Origin: Sphagnum compactum
Lineage: Eukaryota > Bryophyta > Sphagnopsida > Sphagnales
Direction: 5' to 3'
Assembly (NCBI GenBank): GCA_965153455.1
Contig: OZ234493.1
Span: 31,982,213-32,046,212 of the forward strand
Length of the DNA stretch: 64,000 bases
Part shown: positions 36,766 through 48,400 of the stretch, in pieces
Numbering within the stretch: the first letter of the stretch is position 1
Layout of the letters: every line of letters starts with the position of its first letter
Position numbers and translations under genes: made by a program
The notes under the pieces: model-generated
The model's input: only the letters and a program-made list of their open reading frames with translations
Databases searched by the model: none
What the model was told of the DNA's origin: nothing

Positions 36766-37380
36766 GGGGGTGGCATCCAAATGGCCTTTTTGTCCCGGGA
36801 CTCCCGGGACTCCCGCGTGGGAGTCCCGAAATCGCGCATTTTCGGGACTCCCGCGACTTTGAAGCTTCGTAACTATCGGAGCAGACCTCCGATCGACTCG
36901 TCGTCTGAAGCAAAGTTGTAGGTCTCGTCGAGACCTTTCCAACGGTATGTCGCACGTTTTCTGCAGCCAAGTATTTCGGGTCGATTCCCGACTTTTAGTG
37001 GTCGGGAGTCAAAACTGGCGGACTCCCGGGAGTTCGACTCCCGGGCCTTCTTTTGGCCATAACTTGTGTTTCAGATGTCCAAATGAGCAATGCGAGCCCA
37101 TTTTAGACATCTACACTTCAAGAGCTTTCCATTGATATAAAGAGCGCAACAAGTCATTGAGTTTTGACCCCTCAAAACGCTCTCTAAAGTTTTGAGAGTC
37201 CTTTTGGGACTCCACTCTCACCAACTCCCAACATGGGAGTTCACTTGGGAGTGTGAGGGTTCACTCCCTCACACTCTTTGCACTCCCGGGAGCATGTGAT
37301 ATGACTCCCGGGTCTACTTATAGGCTCGCACACTTGCGACCCCCTTGCCTTGGTCGCGAGCCAAGGCTAGGGTTGCGACA

Positions 37381-37391
37381 CTCTCCCCCAC
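37381..37391 (-). promoter_or_regulatory. Polypurine tract
   Basis: GTGGGGGAGAG on the minus strand abuts the 3' LTR start TGTCGC at 37380 and is the expected primer for plus-strand DNA synthesis. Confidence 0.9.
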
Positions 37392-38176
37392 TAGAAAAAG
37401 AGGTCAATGTCCTCATTGACACTTAGAATTTATTTCTTCAATGCAATTGCTTTTCTTTGGATCCTTGGCCATCAAATGCCGACTCCTTGCGGCTTGGACC
37501 TTGTCTCAAGCTAACTTAGGCGTCCCCAAGCTTCCAACACTCTCTTGACAAGTCCAAGAGGGTCTCATAAAAAACCCTCTTCCAATGCTTCGTCAAAAGA
37601 CCTAAACTAGCCTAATTGACGAAGCCCTCATTTGGGAAGCACTTTCCATCCTTCCCCTCATGAGGAACTCAAGTCAAGTCTAATCTTGACCTAAGCTACT
37701 TGACATGACTCCTTTCCCAATCTCGCGCCTCGGTCACAACAACCAAGCCTTAACAAAAAGGTATGCCTATCAAGGTACGAGAAGCAACGTTTAGGCTCTG
37801 CAAAGGCCTAAGTCCCAAGCTACGCGATTATAGTACGCGAACGGGGTCATGACTTCCCGCGTTGGCTACCACTACCAACCAACCCTTCGGGATGCATTTT
37901 GGGCATGTGCACGTCCTCGCAAGCTCACCTTGCTTGCCTCCTCTTTTGGGACCAAGATTTCTCTTAGCCCCCAAGTAGGAGTCCGATTTTGATTTGAGCT
38001 TACGCAAGAGAGTTCCATTTGTCCATGCCATTTGACAACCCCTTTTCTATCATACTCACTTATGTTTGTGATGCAATCTCTTCGAAGTTTTAAAATTTAG
38101 CCTTCATTTCACTTGCAACTTGATGTGGTACATTTGTGTAACTTTCCGCCCCACTAAAAGAAAGGTGATGTCCTCA

Positions 38177-41100
38177 TCACGCTCTATGTTTCCTTTGCCT
38201 CTTTGCCGGTCTATTGTGGAATTCTTCTATGGCTTCTTGGGCATGTTCCATATCGGACTCATTCACCCAAGATGCCTCTATGGGATGGTAACCTTTCCAC
38301 TTGACCAAGTACTCCCGCTCTCGCCCCCTTAATTGCTTTGACTTGAGCACGGCCTCCACTTCAAACTCGGGTTCATTGTGAACCAAGTCCGGAGGGGGCC
38401 TTGAGTTGTGCTCTCGATCGGGCCTTGAGGCATCACGGGCGACCGGCTTCAAAAGCGAAACATGAAATATGGGATGAACCTTAAGATTTTTCGGTAGTTC
38501 TAATTTGTAAGTGTCGGGAAATTTCTTTTCCAACACTTTGAATGGACCCGCATATGGGCCCAAGAACTTATGACTCAATCCTTCGGGCAACCGGAAGTTC
38601 TTGATGTTCAACCATACTTCATCCCCTTCTCCAAAATTCACCTCTCGACGGGACTTGTCCGCAAAACTCTTGTACCTTTTATGCGCCTTCTCAAGATTGG
38701 CCTTGGCCATCTCCCACAAGCGCCGCCTTTCTTCATCAAGTTGTGTGACCATGGGCACTTCCTCACTTGCATCATTTGGGGGTTGCCCAACCCAAGTTGT
38801 GGGCACAATTGGTGACTTGCCCGTCACCATTTGAAATGGGGTGGCCCCCGTTGCCGAATGCTCCGAATTGTTGTAACAAAATTCGGCCAACTCCAAATGG
38901 TCCACCCAATCTTGTTGATCCGCCGCCACATAATTCCTTAGGAATTGTTGGATCACCAAGTTCACCCTCTCGGTTTGTCCATCCGTTTGGGGCCGAAAGG
39001 AAGTGCTCATCTTGAGCTCGGACCCCATGCGCTTCCACAAGGCTCTCCAAAACTTGCTTGTGAACTTGGGGTCTCGGTCCGACACAATGTCCTTTGGGAG
39101 GCCATGATGCTTGAACACGTGGATGAAGAACAACCTTCCCGTCTCTTGGGCCGTGGCACTATCCTTGGTAGGAATGAAATGTGCCATCTTGCTAAACCGA
39201 TCCACCACCACCATGATCGCATCAAACCCCTTTGATGGTGGCAAACTCACCATGAAATCCATGGAGACACTTTCCCACGGCCCTTCCGGAATGGGTAATG
39301 GTCGCAACAATCCCGCTTGCTTTTTATTGAGTGCCCGGTTTTGTTGGCAAGTCAAGCAAGTCTTCACGTATTCCTCCGCATCCTCCTTCAAGTTGGGCCA
39401 ATAATAGGACTTCTTGAGGAATGTGGTGGTGCGCTTTGCACCACCGTGACCCGCAAGGGGCCCATCATGGCATTCCTTCAAAAGCACATCTCTTAGCCTC
39501 CCTTTTGGAACATAGAGCCGACTTTGCTTATACCACAAAAGTCCATCTCGCAAGTGGAAGTGGGACTTGATCCCCTTTTGAATGTCTTGCTTCCTCTCCT
39601 TGGCAAATTCATCCCGGCGGCTCCCAAGTCGAACATCCTTTTGGAACTTTGTTTCCCCCACATACACCACTTTGAGTTGGTGTTTCCGACTCAATGCATC
39701 CGGCACCACATTTTCCTTCCCGGGCTTATGCCGAATGTCCACATTGAACAAAGCCAATGTGTCTTGCCATCTCACTTGCTTTGATGACAACTTTGGTTGA
39801 GTTGCAAAGTACTTCAAGGTGACATTGTCGGTCCACACAACCACGTCCTTGGAGCCTATGTAATGGCCCCAAGTCTTGAGACAATGGATGACGGCCCACA
39901 TTTCCTTCTCATGGGTTGGCCACCTTCGCTCCGTCTCACTTAGCTTCTTGCTTTCAAAGGCCACCGGCCTTCCATCTTGCACTAGGACTCCTCCTATGGC
40001 GAAGTCGGACACATCGGAATGGATCTCAAAGTCCTTGTCAAAATCCGGCAACTTCAACACGGGCGCCTTCACCAAAATGCCCTTCAAGGTTTCAAAGGCC
40101 TCATTGCATGCCTTTTCCCATTCATAAGTTCCGGATGACTTCTTCAAAAGGTTTGTCAAAGGTGCGGCTATCTTTGCAAAGTTCTTGATGAACTTGCGAT
40201 AATAAGATGCCAATCCTAAAAAGGACCTTAAGGCGGGAACGGAGTTAGGCGGTTCCCAATCCAAGATTGCCTTCACCTTGTGGTCATCCATTTTCAAACC
40301 TTCTTGGGTGATCCTATGCCCAAGGAAGTCCACCTCCGAGACTCCAAACTCACATTTCTCGAACTTGGCATACAACTTGTTTTCTTTTAACCTTTGGAAC
40401 ACCTTACGAAGGTGCTCCGCATGCTCCTTCAAGGAGCTACTATAGATCAAAATGTCGTCTATGTAGACGACCACAAAATCATCAAGCCACTCTCGGAAAA
40501 TATCATTCATGAGGGTGCAAAATGTGGCGGGTGCATTGGTGAGCCCAAATGGCATCACCAAGAATTCATATGAACCATACCTTGTGCGGCAAGCGGTCTT
40601 TTCCTCATCCCCTTGTGCAATTCGAATTTGGTAATACCCGGAACGTAGGTCAATCCTACTAAACACTTTGGCTCCCGAAAGTCGATCAAACAAGTCATCA
40701 ATCCGAAGCAATGGATACCGGTTCTTCACGGTCACCTTGTTGAGGGCTCTATAATCCACACACATCCTCAAAGTCCCATCCTTCTTGTGAACAAAAAGGA
40801 CGGGGGCCCCATATGGTGACTTGCTAGGCTTGATGTATCCCTTTGCAAGGAGTTCTTCGAGTTGAACCTTGAGCTTTTTAAACTCTTCATGACTCATTCG
40901 ATACGGGGCCTTGGCGGGAGGTGCCACTCTCGGGACCACCTCAATGGCATGGTCCACTTGTCTTCTCGGGGGCAACTCGTCGGGCAACTCTTCGGGCATC
41001 ACATCCGGGAATTCCTCTAACACTTGCTTGATGCACTTGTGGGGGCTCACCACCTTGGTGGCCTCCTTTGGTTCAAACTCATCCAACACCCGCATCACAC

Positions 41101-41512
41101 ATAACATGCCATAGCCTCCCCCACACTCTTTTTCCAAGTTCTTTCCCAACATCAAGTGGATGGTGGTCCCACCCACACTAAGCACTTCATGTGCCTTCAC
41201 TCGCACAATCCCACTCTTGGATGGGATCCTAACTAGCCTATTGTGCCCTTCTATGAGCACATTGTTTTGTGTGATGAATTCCATTCCCAAAATGCAATCC
41301 ATTCCCCCTAAGGTGGAGACTAACAAATCCACCTTGCCTCTCCAATTCCCCAATTGGAGTGGCACATCTCTTGCTTGCAACTTGGTGGGATGGGGAATCC
41401 CATCCGCAAAGTGCACCTCTATGGGTGCCTTGAGCTCCTCCAACCGGAGCTCCATTCTTTGGGCACTTCTTGGGTTATGAAGTTGTGGGAAGCGCATGTG
41501 TCCAAAAGACAT
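38177..41512 (-). CDS. pol: Chromovirus pol: reverse transcriptase, RNase H, integrase, chromodomain
   Basis: An uninterrupted frame of 1111 codons; the upstream end only overlaps the protease, so the ORF has no real start codon of its own. RT spans about residues 200-400, with [32 protein letters not shown] and the catalytic YIDD at 350-353 (40454-40465). RNase H has HSD, EKEMWAV and WTDN blocks. Integrase has H-C zinc residues (GHGGAK...CLTCQQ) and the D,D,E core blocks [13 protein letters not shown] and [10 protein letters not shown] chromodomain ([17 protein letters not shown], about 1060-1085) ends the protein and marks a chromovirus; such domains steer integration to heterochromatin. 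It lies one frame away from gag. Confidence 0.93.
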   Translation of the reverse strand: MSFGHMRFPQLHNPRSAQRMELRLEELKAPIEVHFADGIPHPTKLQARDVPLQLGNWRGKVDLLVSTLGGMDCILGMEFITQNNVLIEGHNRLVRIPSKSGIVRVKAHEVLSVGGTTIHLMLGKNLEKECGGGYGMLCVMRVLDEFEPKEATKVVSPHKCIKQVLEEFPDVMPEELPDELPPRRQVDHAIEVVPRVAPPAKAPYRMSHEEFKKLKVQLEELLAKGYIKPSKSPYGAPVLFVHKKDGTLRMCVDYRALNKVTVKNRYPLLRIDDLFDRLSGAKVFSRIDLRSGYYQIRIAQGDEEKTACRTRYGSYEFLVMPFGLTNAPATFCTLMNDIFREWLDDFVVVYIDDILIYSSSLKEHAEHLRKVFQRLKENKLYAKFEKCEFGVSEVDFLGHRITQEGLKMDDHKVKAILDWEPPNSVPALRSFLGLASYYRKFIKNFAKIAAPLTNLLKKSSGTYEWEKACNEAFETLKGILVKAPVLKLPDFDKDFEIHSDVSDFAIGGVLVQDGRPVAFESKKLSETERRWPTHEKEMWAVIHCLKTWGHYIGSKDVVVWTDNVTLKYFATQPKLSSKQVRWQDTLALFNVDIRHKPGKENVVPDALSRKHQLKVVYVGETKFQKDVRLGSRRDEFAKERKQDIQKGIKSHFHLRDGLLWYKQSRLYVPKGRLRDVLLKECHDGPLAGHGGAKRTTTFLKKSYYWPNLKEDAEEYVKTCLTCQQNRALNKKQAGLLRPLPIPEGPWESVSMDFMVSLPPSKGFDAIMVVVDRFSKMAHFIPTKDSATAQETGRLFFIHVFKHHGLPKDIVSDRDPKFTSKFWRALWKRMGSELKMSTSFRPQTDGQTERVNLVIQQFLRNYVAADQQDWVDHLELAEFCYNNSEHSATGATPFQMVTGKSPIVPTTWVGQPPNDASEEVPMVTQLDEERRRLWEMAKANLEKAHKRYKSFADKSRREVNFGEGDEVWLNIKNFRLPEGLSHKFLGPYAGPFKVLEKKFPDTYKLELPKNLKVHPIFHVSLLKPVARDASRPDREHNSRPPPDLVHNEPEFEVEAVLKSKQLRGREREYLVKWKGYHPIEASWVNESDMEHAQEAIEEFHNRPAKRQRKHRA

Positions 41513-42666
41513 AAAACTTCCCGCTTAGAAACTTTCCCTTTTAAGAAAATAAGGTGGTTACATTCACCTTGGACTAGGCTAGCGGAAAGGGCACTTACCT
41601 TAGGAGCCCCATTCCCCGATTTGGGTTTGGGGCAATCCTTGGAGTAATGCCCCACTTCATTACAATTGAAGTATACTCCCTTGGGTTTCCCACTAGCATC
41701 TCCCTTGGGTTGGCTCACTTTGAAAGGAGCCCCCTTCTTGATAAAATTTCCTTTGGGTTTAAAACCCGAGCCTTGGAATTGTTTAGGCTTTTCCCGTTTT
41801 GAGGTGTCTTGGCCTCGGTTCCATTCCCCTTCATGGCGTGCCTTCTTATGAGGGAACTTGTTATCCCTTTTGAATCCGGACTTCTCACCACGCCCAACAT
41901 CCGAAAAGCCTTCCACTTTCATGATGGCTTCGGTTAGTGAGGCGGGCCAATTCTCCTCAAGTTTGGGTTTGGCCCAAGTGGGAAGTCCCATCACAAAATG
42001 GCACACTCGGTCTAACTCATGCATATGCCGAATCTCAAGCATGAGTTCGGAATAAGCCCTCACATATTGGCGCAAGTTGTCATTGCTCCCATTCTCAAGG
42101 TCACGAAGTTTGCATCTTGAAATGTAATCGGAATTCTTGGGAATGAATTCCAACTCAATACGTTCCTTGAAGAATTCCCATGTGTAGCCATGGGTCTTCC
42201 CTTCTTCTTGCCTCACCGTCCTCCACCATGTGGAGGCATAGCCCTTCAAATAGGATTGGGCAAGTTCCACGGCCGAATGCCGACCAACCTTGGCGGCATG
42301 AAGGTAGTCCTCCATTTCCGCAAGCCAAACATCCACAACCTTCCGATCCCGGGCCCCATCAAAGTTCCCGGGCCTAGCGGGCTTGAATCCCACACTTTTG
42401 GATGAACCTCCCTTGAGGGCCGCAACCAATTCACTAAAATCGGGCCTATTCATTTTGAGTAGGACCTCCAATTGTTCCGGGGTGAAGAGGACTCCATTTG
42501 GTTGTTCCTCTTCATTTTCATGCTCCTCAAGGCTAACACGGTCTTCTTCATCTTCGGAATGGTTTTGTTCCTCCTCCCTCATAGCTTCGGGAGGAACCTC
42601 TAGGTCTTGGGTGGGTTCTTCCACCACGGGCTCTTGGACTAGCTTGCGGGTCTTCTTTGGTGCCAT
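41419..42666 (-). pseudogene. gag: Chromovirus gag and start of protease (damaged)
   Basis: ATG at 42666 (MAPKKTRKL). An acidic N-terminus is followed by a capsid-like region (FEGARDRKV-type block reading NFDGARDRKVVDVWLAEME, then YLKGYASTWWRT) and a basic linker. The zinc knuckle reads YFNCNEVGHYSKDC: the first Cys of C-x2-C-x4-H-x4-C is Tyr (codon 41671-41673). The protease active site reads [10 protein letters not shown] instead of DTG/DSG (Cys codon 41494-41496). The frame then leaves pol near 41461-41470 and stops at 41419. These lesions should impair RNA packaging and polyprotein processing. Confidence 0.85.
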
Positions 42667-42702
42667 CGGGACTCTCCAATAAGTGGATCGAGCTCTCCCC
42701 GA

Positions 42703-42714
42703 GCTCTGATACCA
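42703..42714 (-). promoter_or_regulatory. Primer-binding site, initiator tRNA-Met
   Basis: TGGTATCAGAGC on the minus strand, two bases inside the 5' LTR, is complementary to the 3' end of plant initiator tRNA-Met, the common primer of plant Ty3 elements. Confidence 0.93.
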
Positions 42715-42716
42715 AA

Positions 42717-43669
42717 TGACGCACTCCCAAATTCCTAGTGGACCCACTTGAGGGTCCAAGTGTGTGGCAATGCGGAAGGAGTTGGAACTTGGAGCACGCT
42801 CCCGACTTCTAGCACTAGAGGGGGGGGGTGAGAGGGGTGTGCTAGAAGTCCCGGGATAGACTAGGAAGAGTTGACAAGCTTTACTCACTCACACGGGCCT
42901 GCATGAAACCACACAAAGTGGTTAGAACTCATTCTGGGTCCTTTTGGTGTTGAGACAGCCACGGGTGAACTCGGACTCACTTTGACACACCACACCCCGG
43001 GCTCGGGAGTAAGCCACCACCTTACTCCCTATAGTATACTCTATGACTCGTTGCGGGGGTGGCATCCAAATGGCCTTTTTGTCCCGGGACTCCCAGGACT
43101 CCCGCGTGGGAGTCCCGAAATCGCGCATTTTCGGGACTCCCGCGACTTTGAAGCTTCGTAACTATCGGAGCAGACCTCCGATCGACTCGCCGTCTGAAGC
43201 AAAGTTGTAGGTCTCGTCGAGACCTTTCCAACGGTATGTCGCACGTTTTCTGCAGCCAAGTATTTCGGGTCGATTCCCGACTTTTAGTGGTCGGGAGTCA
43301 AAACTGGCGGACTCCCGGGAGTTCGACTCCCGGGCCTTCTTTTGGCCATAACTTGTGTTTCAGATGTCCAAATGAGCAATGCGAGCCCATTTTAGACATC
43401 TACACTTCAAGAGCTTTCCATTGATATAAAGAGCGCAACAAGCCATTGAGTTTTGACCCCTCAAAACGCTCTCTGAAGTTTCGGGAGTCCTTTTGGGACT
43501 CCACTCTCACCAACTCCCAACATGGGAGTTCACTTGGGAGTGTGAGGGTTCACTCCCTCACACTCTTTGCACTCCCGGGAGCATGTGATATGACTCCCGG
43601 GTCTACTTATAGGCCCGCACACTTGCGACCCCCTTGCCTTGGTCGCGAGCCAAGGCTAGGGTTGCGACA
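42717..43669 (-). repeat. Chromovirus 5' LTR (intact, 953 bp)
   Basis: Runs from TGTCGCAACC (43669 leftward) to ...AGTGCGTCA (42717). It contains dense GGGAGTCC/GGACTCCC palindromes. A candidate TATA element, TTTATATC on the minus strand, lies at 43423-43430. It differs from the other LTR by about ten transitions and one base in a G-run. Confidence 0.95.
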
Positions 43670-44656
43670 TGTGTGAGCACGGTCACTAAAAACCGCATCT
43701 TGGGAAAGGCATGGGAAGCCGAGCTCGCTATACTTGCTGCGGGAAAGAACTATTGGGCTAGATTCATGAAAAAATGGCTACTCAAGAATCGGCCTCAGGA
43801 GGTGGTAGGTTTTTTGCCTCCGGTTCAACCGTCGTTGGAAACGGCGCCTAAGCCTGCAACGACCTATGTGTTCCAGGCGAGGACTGCTCAATCGTCGCTG
43901 GGAACGGCTCCTGCGACAACGCACATACATTCGACCCGTCTAGCAGGGGTGAGAGGTTGGGCGGAGAGCCAAGTACTTTGGTGCAATGCGCACAACGTAT
44001 GGGTGGGAGTTCAGATGGCTAAGTTGGCTGCGTTACAACTAGTGTAGTCAGTTGGTGCTAAATCTACGACAGGAAGCCCGATCAACCAGGAGGCTGGGCC
44101 CCACCCCCTCCAGGTTTTCCCCACACGATATTGAGTGTAAAAAGGCTGAAGGATAATATGCGGCTGATTTACATTGAAAATCTCTTTACCAACTGCAAGA
44201 TTGGGACCAGCGTGCAAACAAGATACTTGCGTTTCAAGGGTATGTTGTACGAGAGCGAAAGCTATTTGTGTGACATCAGTTGCGTTCAACTACAGAAAGC
44301 TTTGGCCCGGTTTCAATGTGATAACACACAGCTTGAGGTAGTGCTAGGTGCGTGGAAGGGCGTGCCATATGTAGTGAGGCTTTGTCGAGGCTGCGATTTG
44401 GGGAAGGTTGAGGATGAAGAGCACTTGCTTCTTGTTTGTCCAAATACACAGAAAGTTAGGGAATGCTTTTGTTCGGCCTTGCCCCTCACCCACACTAACA
44501 CTCTTGTTGAGCTCATGCAGACTACGAACACGGTCGCCCTGGCCAAGTTTGTGGCATGCTGCCAGTACCAAAGGACAATATGTCCTCCATGATCTACCTT
44601 TTGTCTAATGGACTCTCTGGTCCGTTTGGGACGTAAAATTGTAAACAAAAAAAAAA
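43670..44656 (+). mobile_element. LINE-A, 3' segment with poly(A) end
   Basis: Coding sense resumes right after the chromovirus with CVSTVTKNRILGKAWEAELA and runs to a stop near 44047. A further frame, 44131-44592, carries CRGCDLGKVEDEEHLLLVCP, the Cys/His cluster found after the RT in many LINEs. The element ends in ACGTAAAATTGTAAAC and an A-run at 44646-44656, as expected for poly(A)-primed insertion. No target-site duplication of LINE-A was found. Confidence 0.8.
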
Positions 44657-45358
44657 GAAGTATGCATGGAGACATGGAGTAGAACCCTCAACAGCAGGGC
44701 AGAGGATAAGAGACATGAGGGAAAAAAAACAAAGAAAGCAAAAAAAAAAAAAAAGGAAAAAAGGATTCGAGTGAGAACCTCATTTTTCCATTCCGGGAGA
44801 AGTTCTCTTGCCCAGTCTGCACATTCTCACATGAAGCGCGTTTACGCTTTATCCGATTCCGCCACGAACGATCTCATGGGTAGGTCTACCGCCTGGATCG
44901 GCGGGATGCCATCGAGTACGGTTGACTCTCTGGCTGTCTTCATCTGCAATCACCAGGCAACACGCAAGCCCACTGCAATAAGTTAATAATCAATTATAAG
45001 AAAACACATTAGCTGCGACTTCGACGGCTTTTGTAGCCATCAGATTCCGCCGTTTGCGTTGACTTTTGCAGCCCAGGTACAAACTGATTTAACACCCAGT
45101 TGTAGGAAGCGAAAGCTTCATACCCATTGCTGCAAAGTCGATCACTCTCACCCACACCCCCCCCCCCCCCCCCCGCCTCGCCCTTGAAAACGTCCAGGAG
45201 GAAGACGGCCGGCCGGCCCTGTGGAGCTTTCTGAAGGCACAGCGGGTGCAACTACCTACTTGAAAGGAGCGAGAAGCTTGAAGACGCCCCCCACCCGCTT
45301 CTGTTATTAGTCCCTATCACTAGCTCAGTCTACAGCTGTTGTTGAGAGTGAAGCAAAA
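44657..45358 (+). promoter_or_regulatory. Upstream region of the C2-domain gene
   Basis: 700 bp between the LINE-A tail and the C2 gene. It holds A-runs (44725-44765), an ATTATAAG element near 44993 that could be a TATA box, and a C-run at about 45157-45175. A frame at 44666-44986 has no recognisable product. The transcription start is not placed. Confidence 0.35.
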
Positions 45359-45434
45359 ATGCCTTTCGGGGAGCTGGAAGTGTACGTGGAGGGCGCCCTC
45401 GGTATCAAAGACACTGGTATTTTTGGTGCGTCTT

Positions 45435-45487
<53 letters not shown>

Positions 45488-48400
45488 CTCTCACATATTT
45501 TTTCTCACTGCCCCACCCATCTACCTTTTGTCTCAGCTTCCTGAGAACAGTTTCTACTCTTGAGCTGCCAATTGTGATCCTCTCACATGGTCGGTACTAG
45601 TGATGACAGTGGCCACTAGAGAAGAATATATCACATGTCTGCACTCCTGAGAAAGAAAAAACTTTTCGTATGAGGTTCTTACCATGCTGCACACATCCAA
45701 GATCACATACGGAAATCTGATGCTCTACTCTTTTTCTTGTCAGATCCCAGTTGAGCTTTCCTTAAATTGGCACAATAGACCCAGGATCCTATGCAGCCAC
45801 TAGACTTCTTGTCAGATCCCACTTGAGTTTTCCTTACTTTGGCACAATAGACCCAATATCCTTTGCAGCCACTAGACTTCTTGTCAAATCCCAGTTGAGC
45901 TTTCTTTCCTTACTTGACACAATAGACCCCAGGATCCCTGAACCCAACAACCAACCCACTCCATTACTTTATCCTTCAATTGACAACACAAGCCCACAAC
46001 AATGGAGAGTGTCTTCTTTTGCTATCTGCACAGACGCATCCTAGAATATCTCCGGACTAGATCTGTCAATGTTCAGTAAAACCTCATGGATTGGTAATTG
46101 CAGACAAACTTTGTGTACCTGCTGTTGGAGCCTGAATGCATGAGCTGTAGTTCCTCATGAATAAGATCAAAAAGCATACAGTTCAGCAACTTCTGAAGTG
46201 AAGACAATATGTGAGATTGACTAGGTACATATGAGGACTTATCAGGATTGGTTTTTCTTCTTGACCACACTGTGATTTGGACTGACAACTATGTAGTTGA
46301 AATGCATGGCTGTGGTGCAGGCAAGTCAAGTCCTTACTGTGTGTTGACATGTGGTGCGCAACGGTCCAAAACTCCAATCGCCCAAGGTAGGTACAAATTC
46401 TGGAATCTTGTTGCCAAATATGCAGCTTGAATCAAATCCATCATGACGTAGTCCAGTGGCAAAAAACCAAGAAAGGAATTAAGGCCTTCAAGTAAGATGC
46501 AAAGAGGAAATGTACTTGCAATTGCAGTTCATATATCTGTGTAGTGGCAGCATCAAACTGACAGCCTTTGAACTGGTTGTGTTCAAATTCCATTACATAC
46601 AGTTTGGCTGCAAAAATTAATCCACAAGAAATAATTAGGTTTTACTTCCCATATGTGATGAGAATCAAGCCCCCCATCCAATGCTCACTGCAGATGAAGC
46701 CAACTGTTGCTATGCAGATGCAGGTGCCAATCCTTACTGGAACACAACATTCATGTTCAAGATCGACAGAAGCTGTCAAGAAATTGGCATTAAGATCTAC
46801 TGCCATAATACCCTTGCAGCTGATGATGAGCTTGCCTACACAAGGTATGCAGTCTACAACAAGCAATTTGCACAACTCTCCACAGAGCTAAATTTTTATA
46901 AAGACAGCTCCTTACAGAAATGTGACAGAAGGTTTTTAACCACAACCAATACATGCATCAATCATTGAACCTTGGAGTTTAGTCAATGGTTCTCACCCAA
47001 CTGGTTTATTGAGAGCCTTTCTTTTCTTGTTTGCTTGTTTTTTGGGGGGGGTCGTTGGCTTCATGGCTGCAGTTTATCGTTCAGGAAGATATTCTTTGAG
47101 GGCCATTTTGTGCCCCTTCAAAGTTTCAATATGCTGCGCCCTTCTGGCCACGTCGGAGGCCAGATCAGAATGTCTCTCACATTCTTCAGTGATACTCTGG
47201 TGCGAGCCTCCTTCTGCATCAAAAAACCTAAAGACTTTGGGGCAAGAAGTTAGTTGCTCCATTCTGATTTGATTGGTAAATCACTGATGTTGGCATGTTA
47301 AAATCCCAAGCTTACACTCCCTCTTCTAATCGAGCCTCATAAACCTGTGTTGCAACAGCAAACATGTTGCCTGAGATTATGTGGCTATAGTAGTCAGTTA
47401 TCAGACAGCTGCATTTGCAAAAGGATGCTAAGACATCATGATGCATATGTGTCCTGGTTGTCATTGCAATCCACTTTTCTATATCTTCATCAACTAGACA
47501 TTAAGAGATTGAGGACTCTATTAATGTTTTTTTTGTTGCATATGTTGCAGAAGCATCAACAGGGCCAGTATTCTAATCCAGAAGCCACACACCATAGAAC
47601 TGTCTCAGAACCATACAGGTCAGAATACACCCCGGAGGCTAGTCTGAGGCCCTTGGGAGGTCAACCTGCTGCTGCAAGGCCAGATTACAGATCTGACAGA
47701 GGTTATTCATCTCCAGGCTCAATCCGATCACCAGCTCCAGGTTACCCTAATCAAGTTCAGTTTCATCCTAATCAGCAGCAGATCAGTTTTGAAGATCCTC
47801 AAGACCCTCGTCAGTCTTATGACAACTATGATGACTATTGCCCTCCTCCCAACATACAAGCTAAGCCCAAAGATCAATGCTCTGTGCAACAATATGATCT
47901 TGGAGTCCAAGCAGCTCCAAGTCCTCACACTGTTGACCAGAATTCAATTCCTGGTCACATTCCAAGGCGTCATCCTGATCCTGCCTCTCGGCCCATTGTA
48001 CCACAACCTACAGGCCATAGGTCTGCAGAGCATTATGTTGATACCATTCCGGCAGAAATTACTCAACACAGAGGTCATCAACCTGGAAAAGGCCATCAAG
48101 ATCCCACCAATTCCACCAAATCAATACAACCCACAGGTAGCCATTCTGAGGAGTGTTACAATGATCCTGCTCTGGCTGCTACACCAAGGTCTAGGCCTTT
48201 AACTCATCGTCCTGAGCAAGAACAGCATGCAGCCAGTGCATACAGTTCAGTAGCAACACCACTGGCAATTTTCTCTGGTCGTGATCGGCGTCTCCCTCAC
48301 CTGCTGGAGCATGCACCACCTGGTCATCAACAGGCTCCTGGGGTTGAGCTCTCGTCTGGAGTGGCACCACCTGTGGTACAGAAAAAGGCTCAACCTGGTA

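Larger units (their letters stand above)
29027..37380 (-). repeat. Chromovirus 3' LTR, split by LINE-B
   Basis: The LTR parts are 29027-29363 and 36752-37380. Removing LINE-B and one copy of the 14-bp duplication leaves 952 bp, matching the 953-bp 5' LTR. Confidence 0.95.
29027..43669 (-). mobile_element. Ty3/gypsy chromovirus, full length, interrupted by LINE-B
   Basis: Minus-strand element with 5' LTR 42717-43669, tRNA-iMet primer site, gag, pol with C-terminal chromodomain, polypurine tract and 3' LTR (37380 down to 29027, split by LINE-B). LTR ends are TGTCGC...GCGTCA. The flanking 5-mers are CGTGT (29022-29026) and TGTGT (43670-43674), a target duplication with one C-to-T difference. 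It sits inside the LINE-A coding region. Gag and protease carry lesions, so it is probably non-autonomous now. Confidence 0.95.

Noticed and set aside
43604-43611. TATAAGTA on the minus strand as the LTR promoter
   Set aside because: It lies only about 60 bases from the LTR start, leaving almost no U3; the TTTATATC element near 43425 is more plausible.
36766-43669. Near-identical segments at 36.8-37.4 and 43.05-43.67 kb as a gene duplication
   Set aside because: They are the two LTRs of one element, with primer site and polypurine tract at the inner edges.
47347-47550. Upstream part of the 1405-codon frame as the N-terminus of the long-tail protein
   Set aside because: It begins at a non-ATG codon and lacks family features. 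An acceptor TTGCAG at 47550 in phase with C2 exon 4 explains the start of the last exon better.
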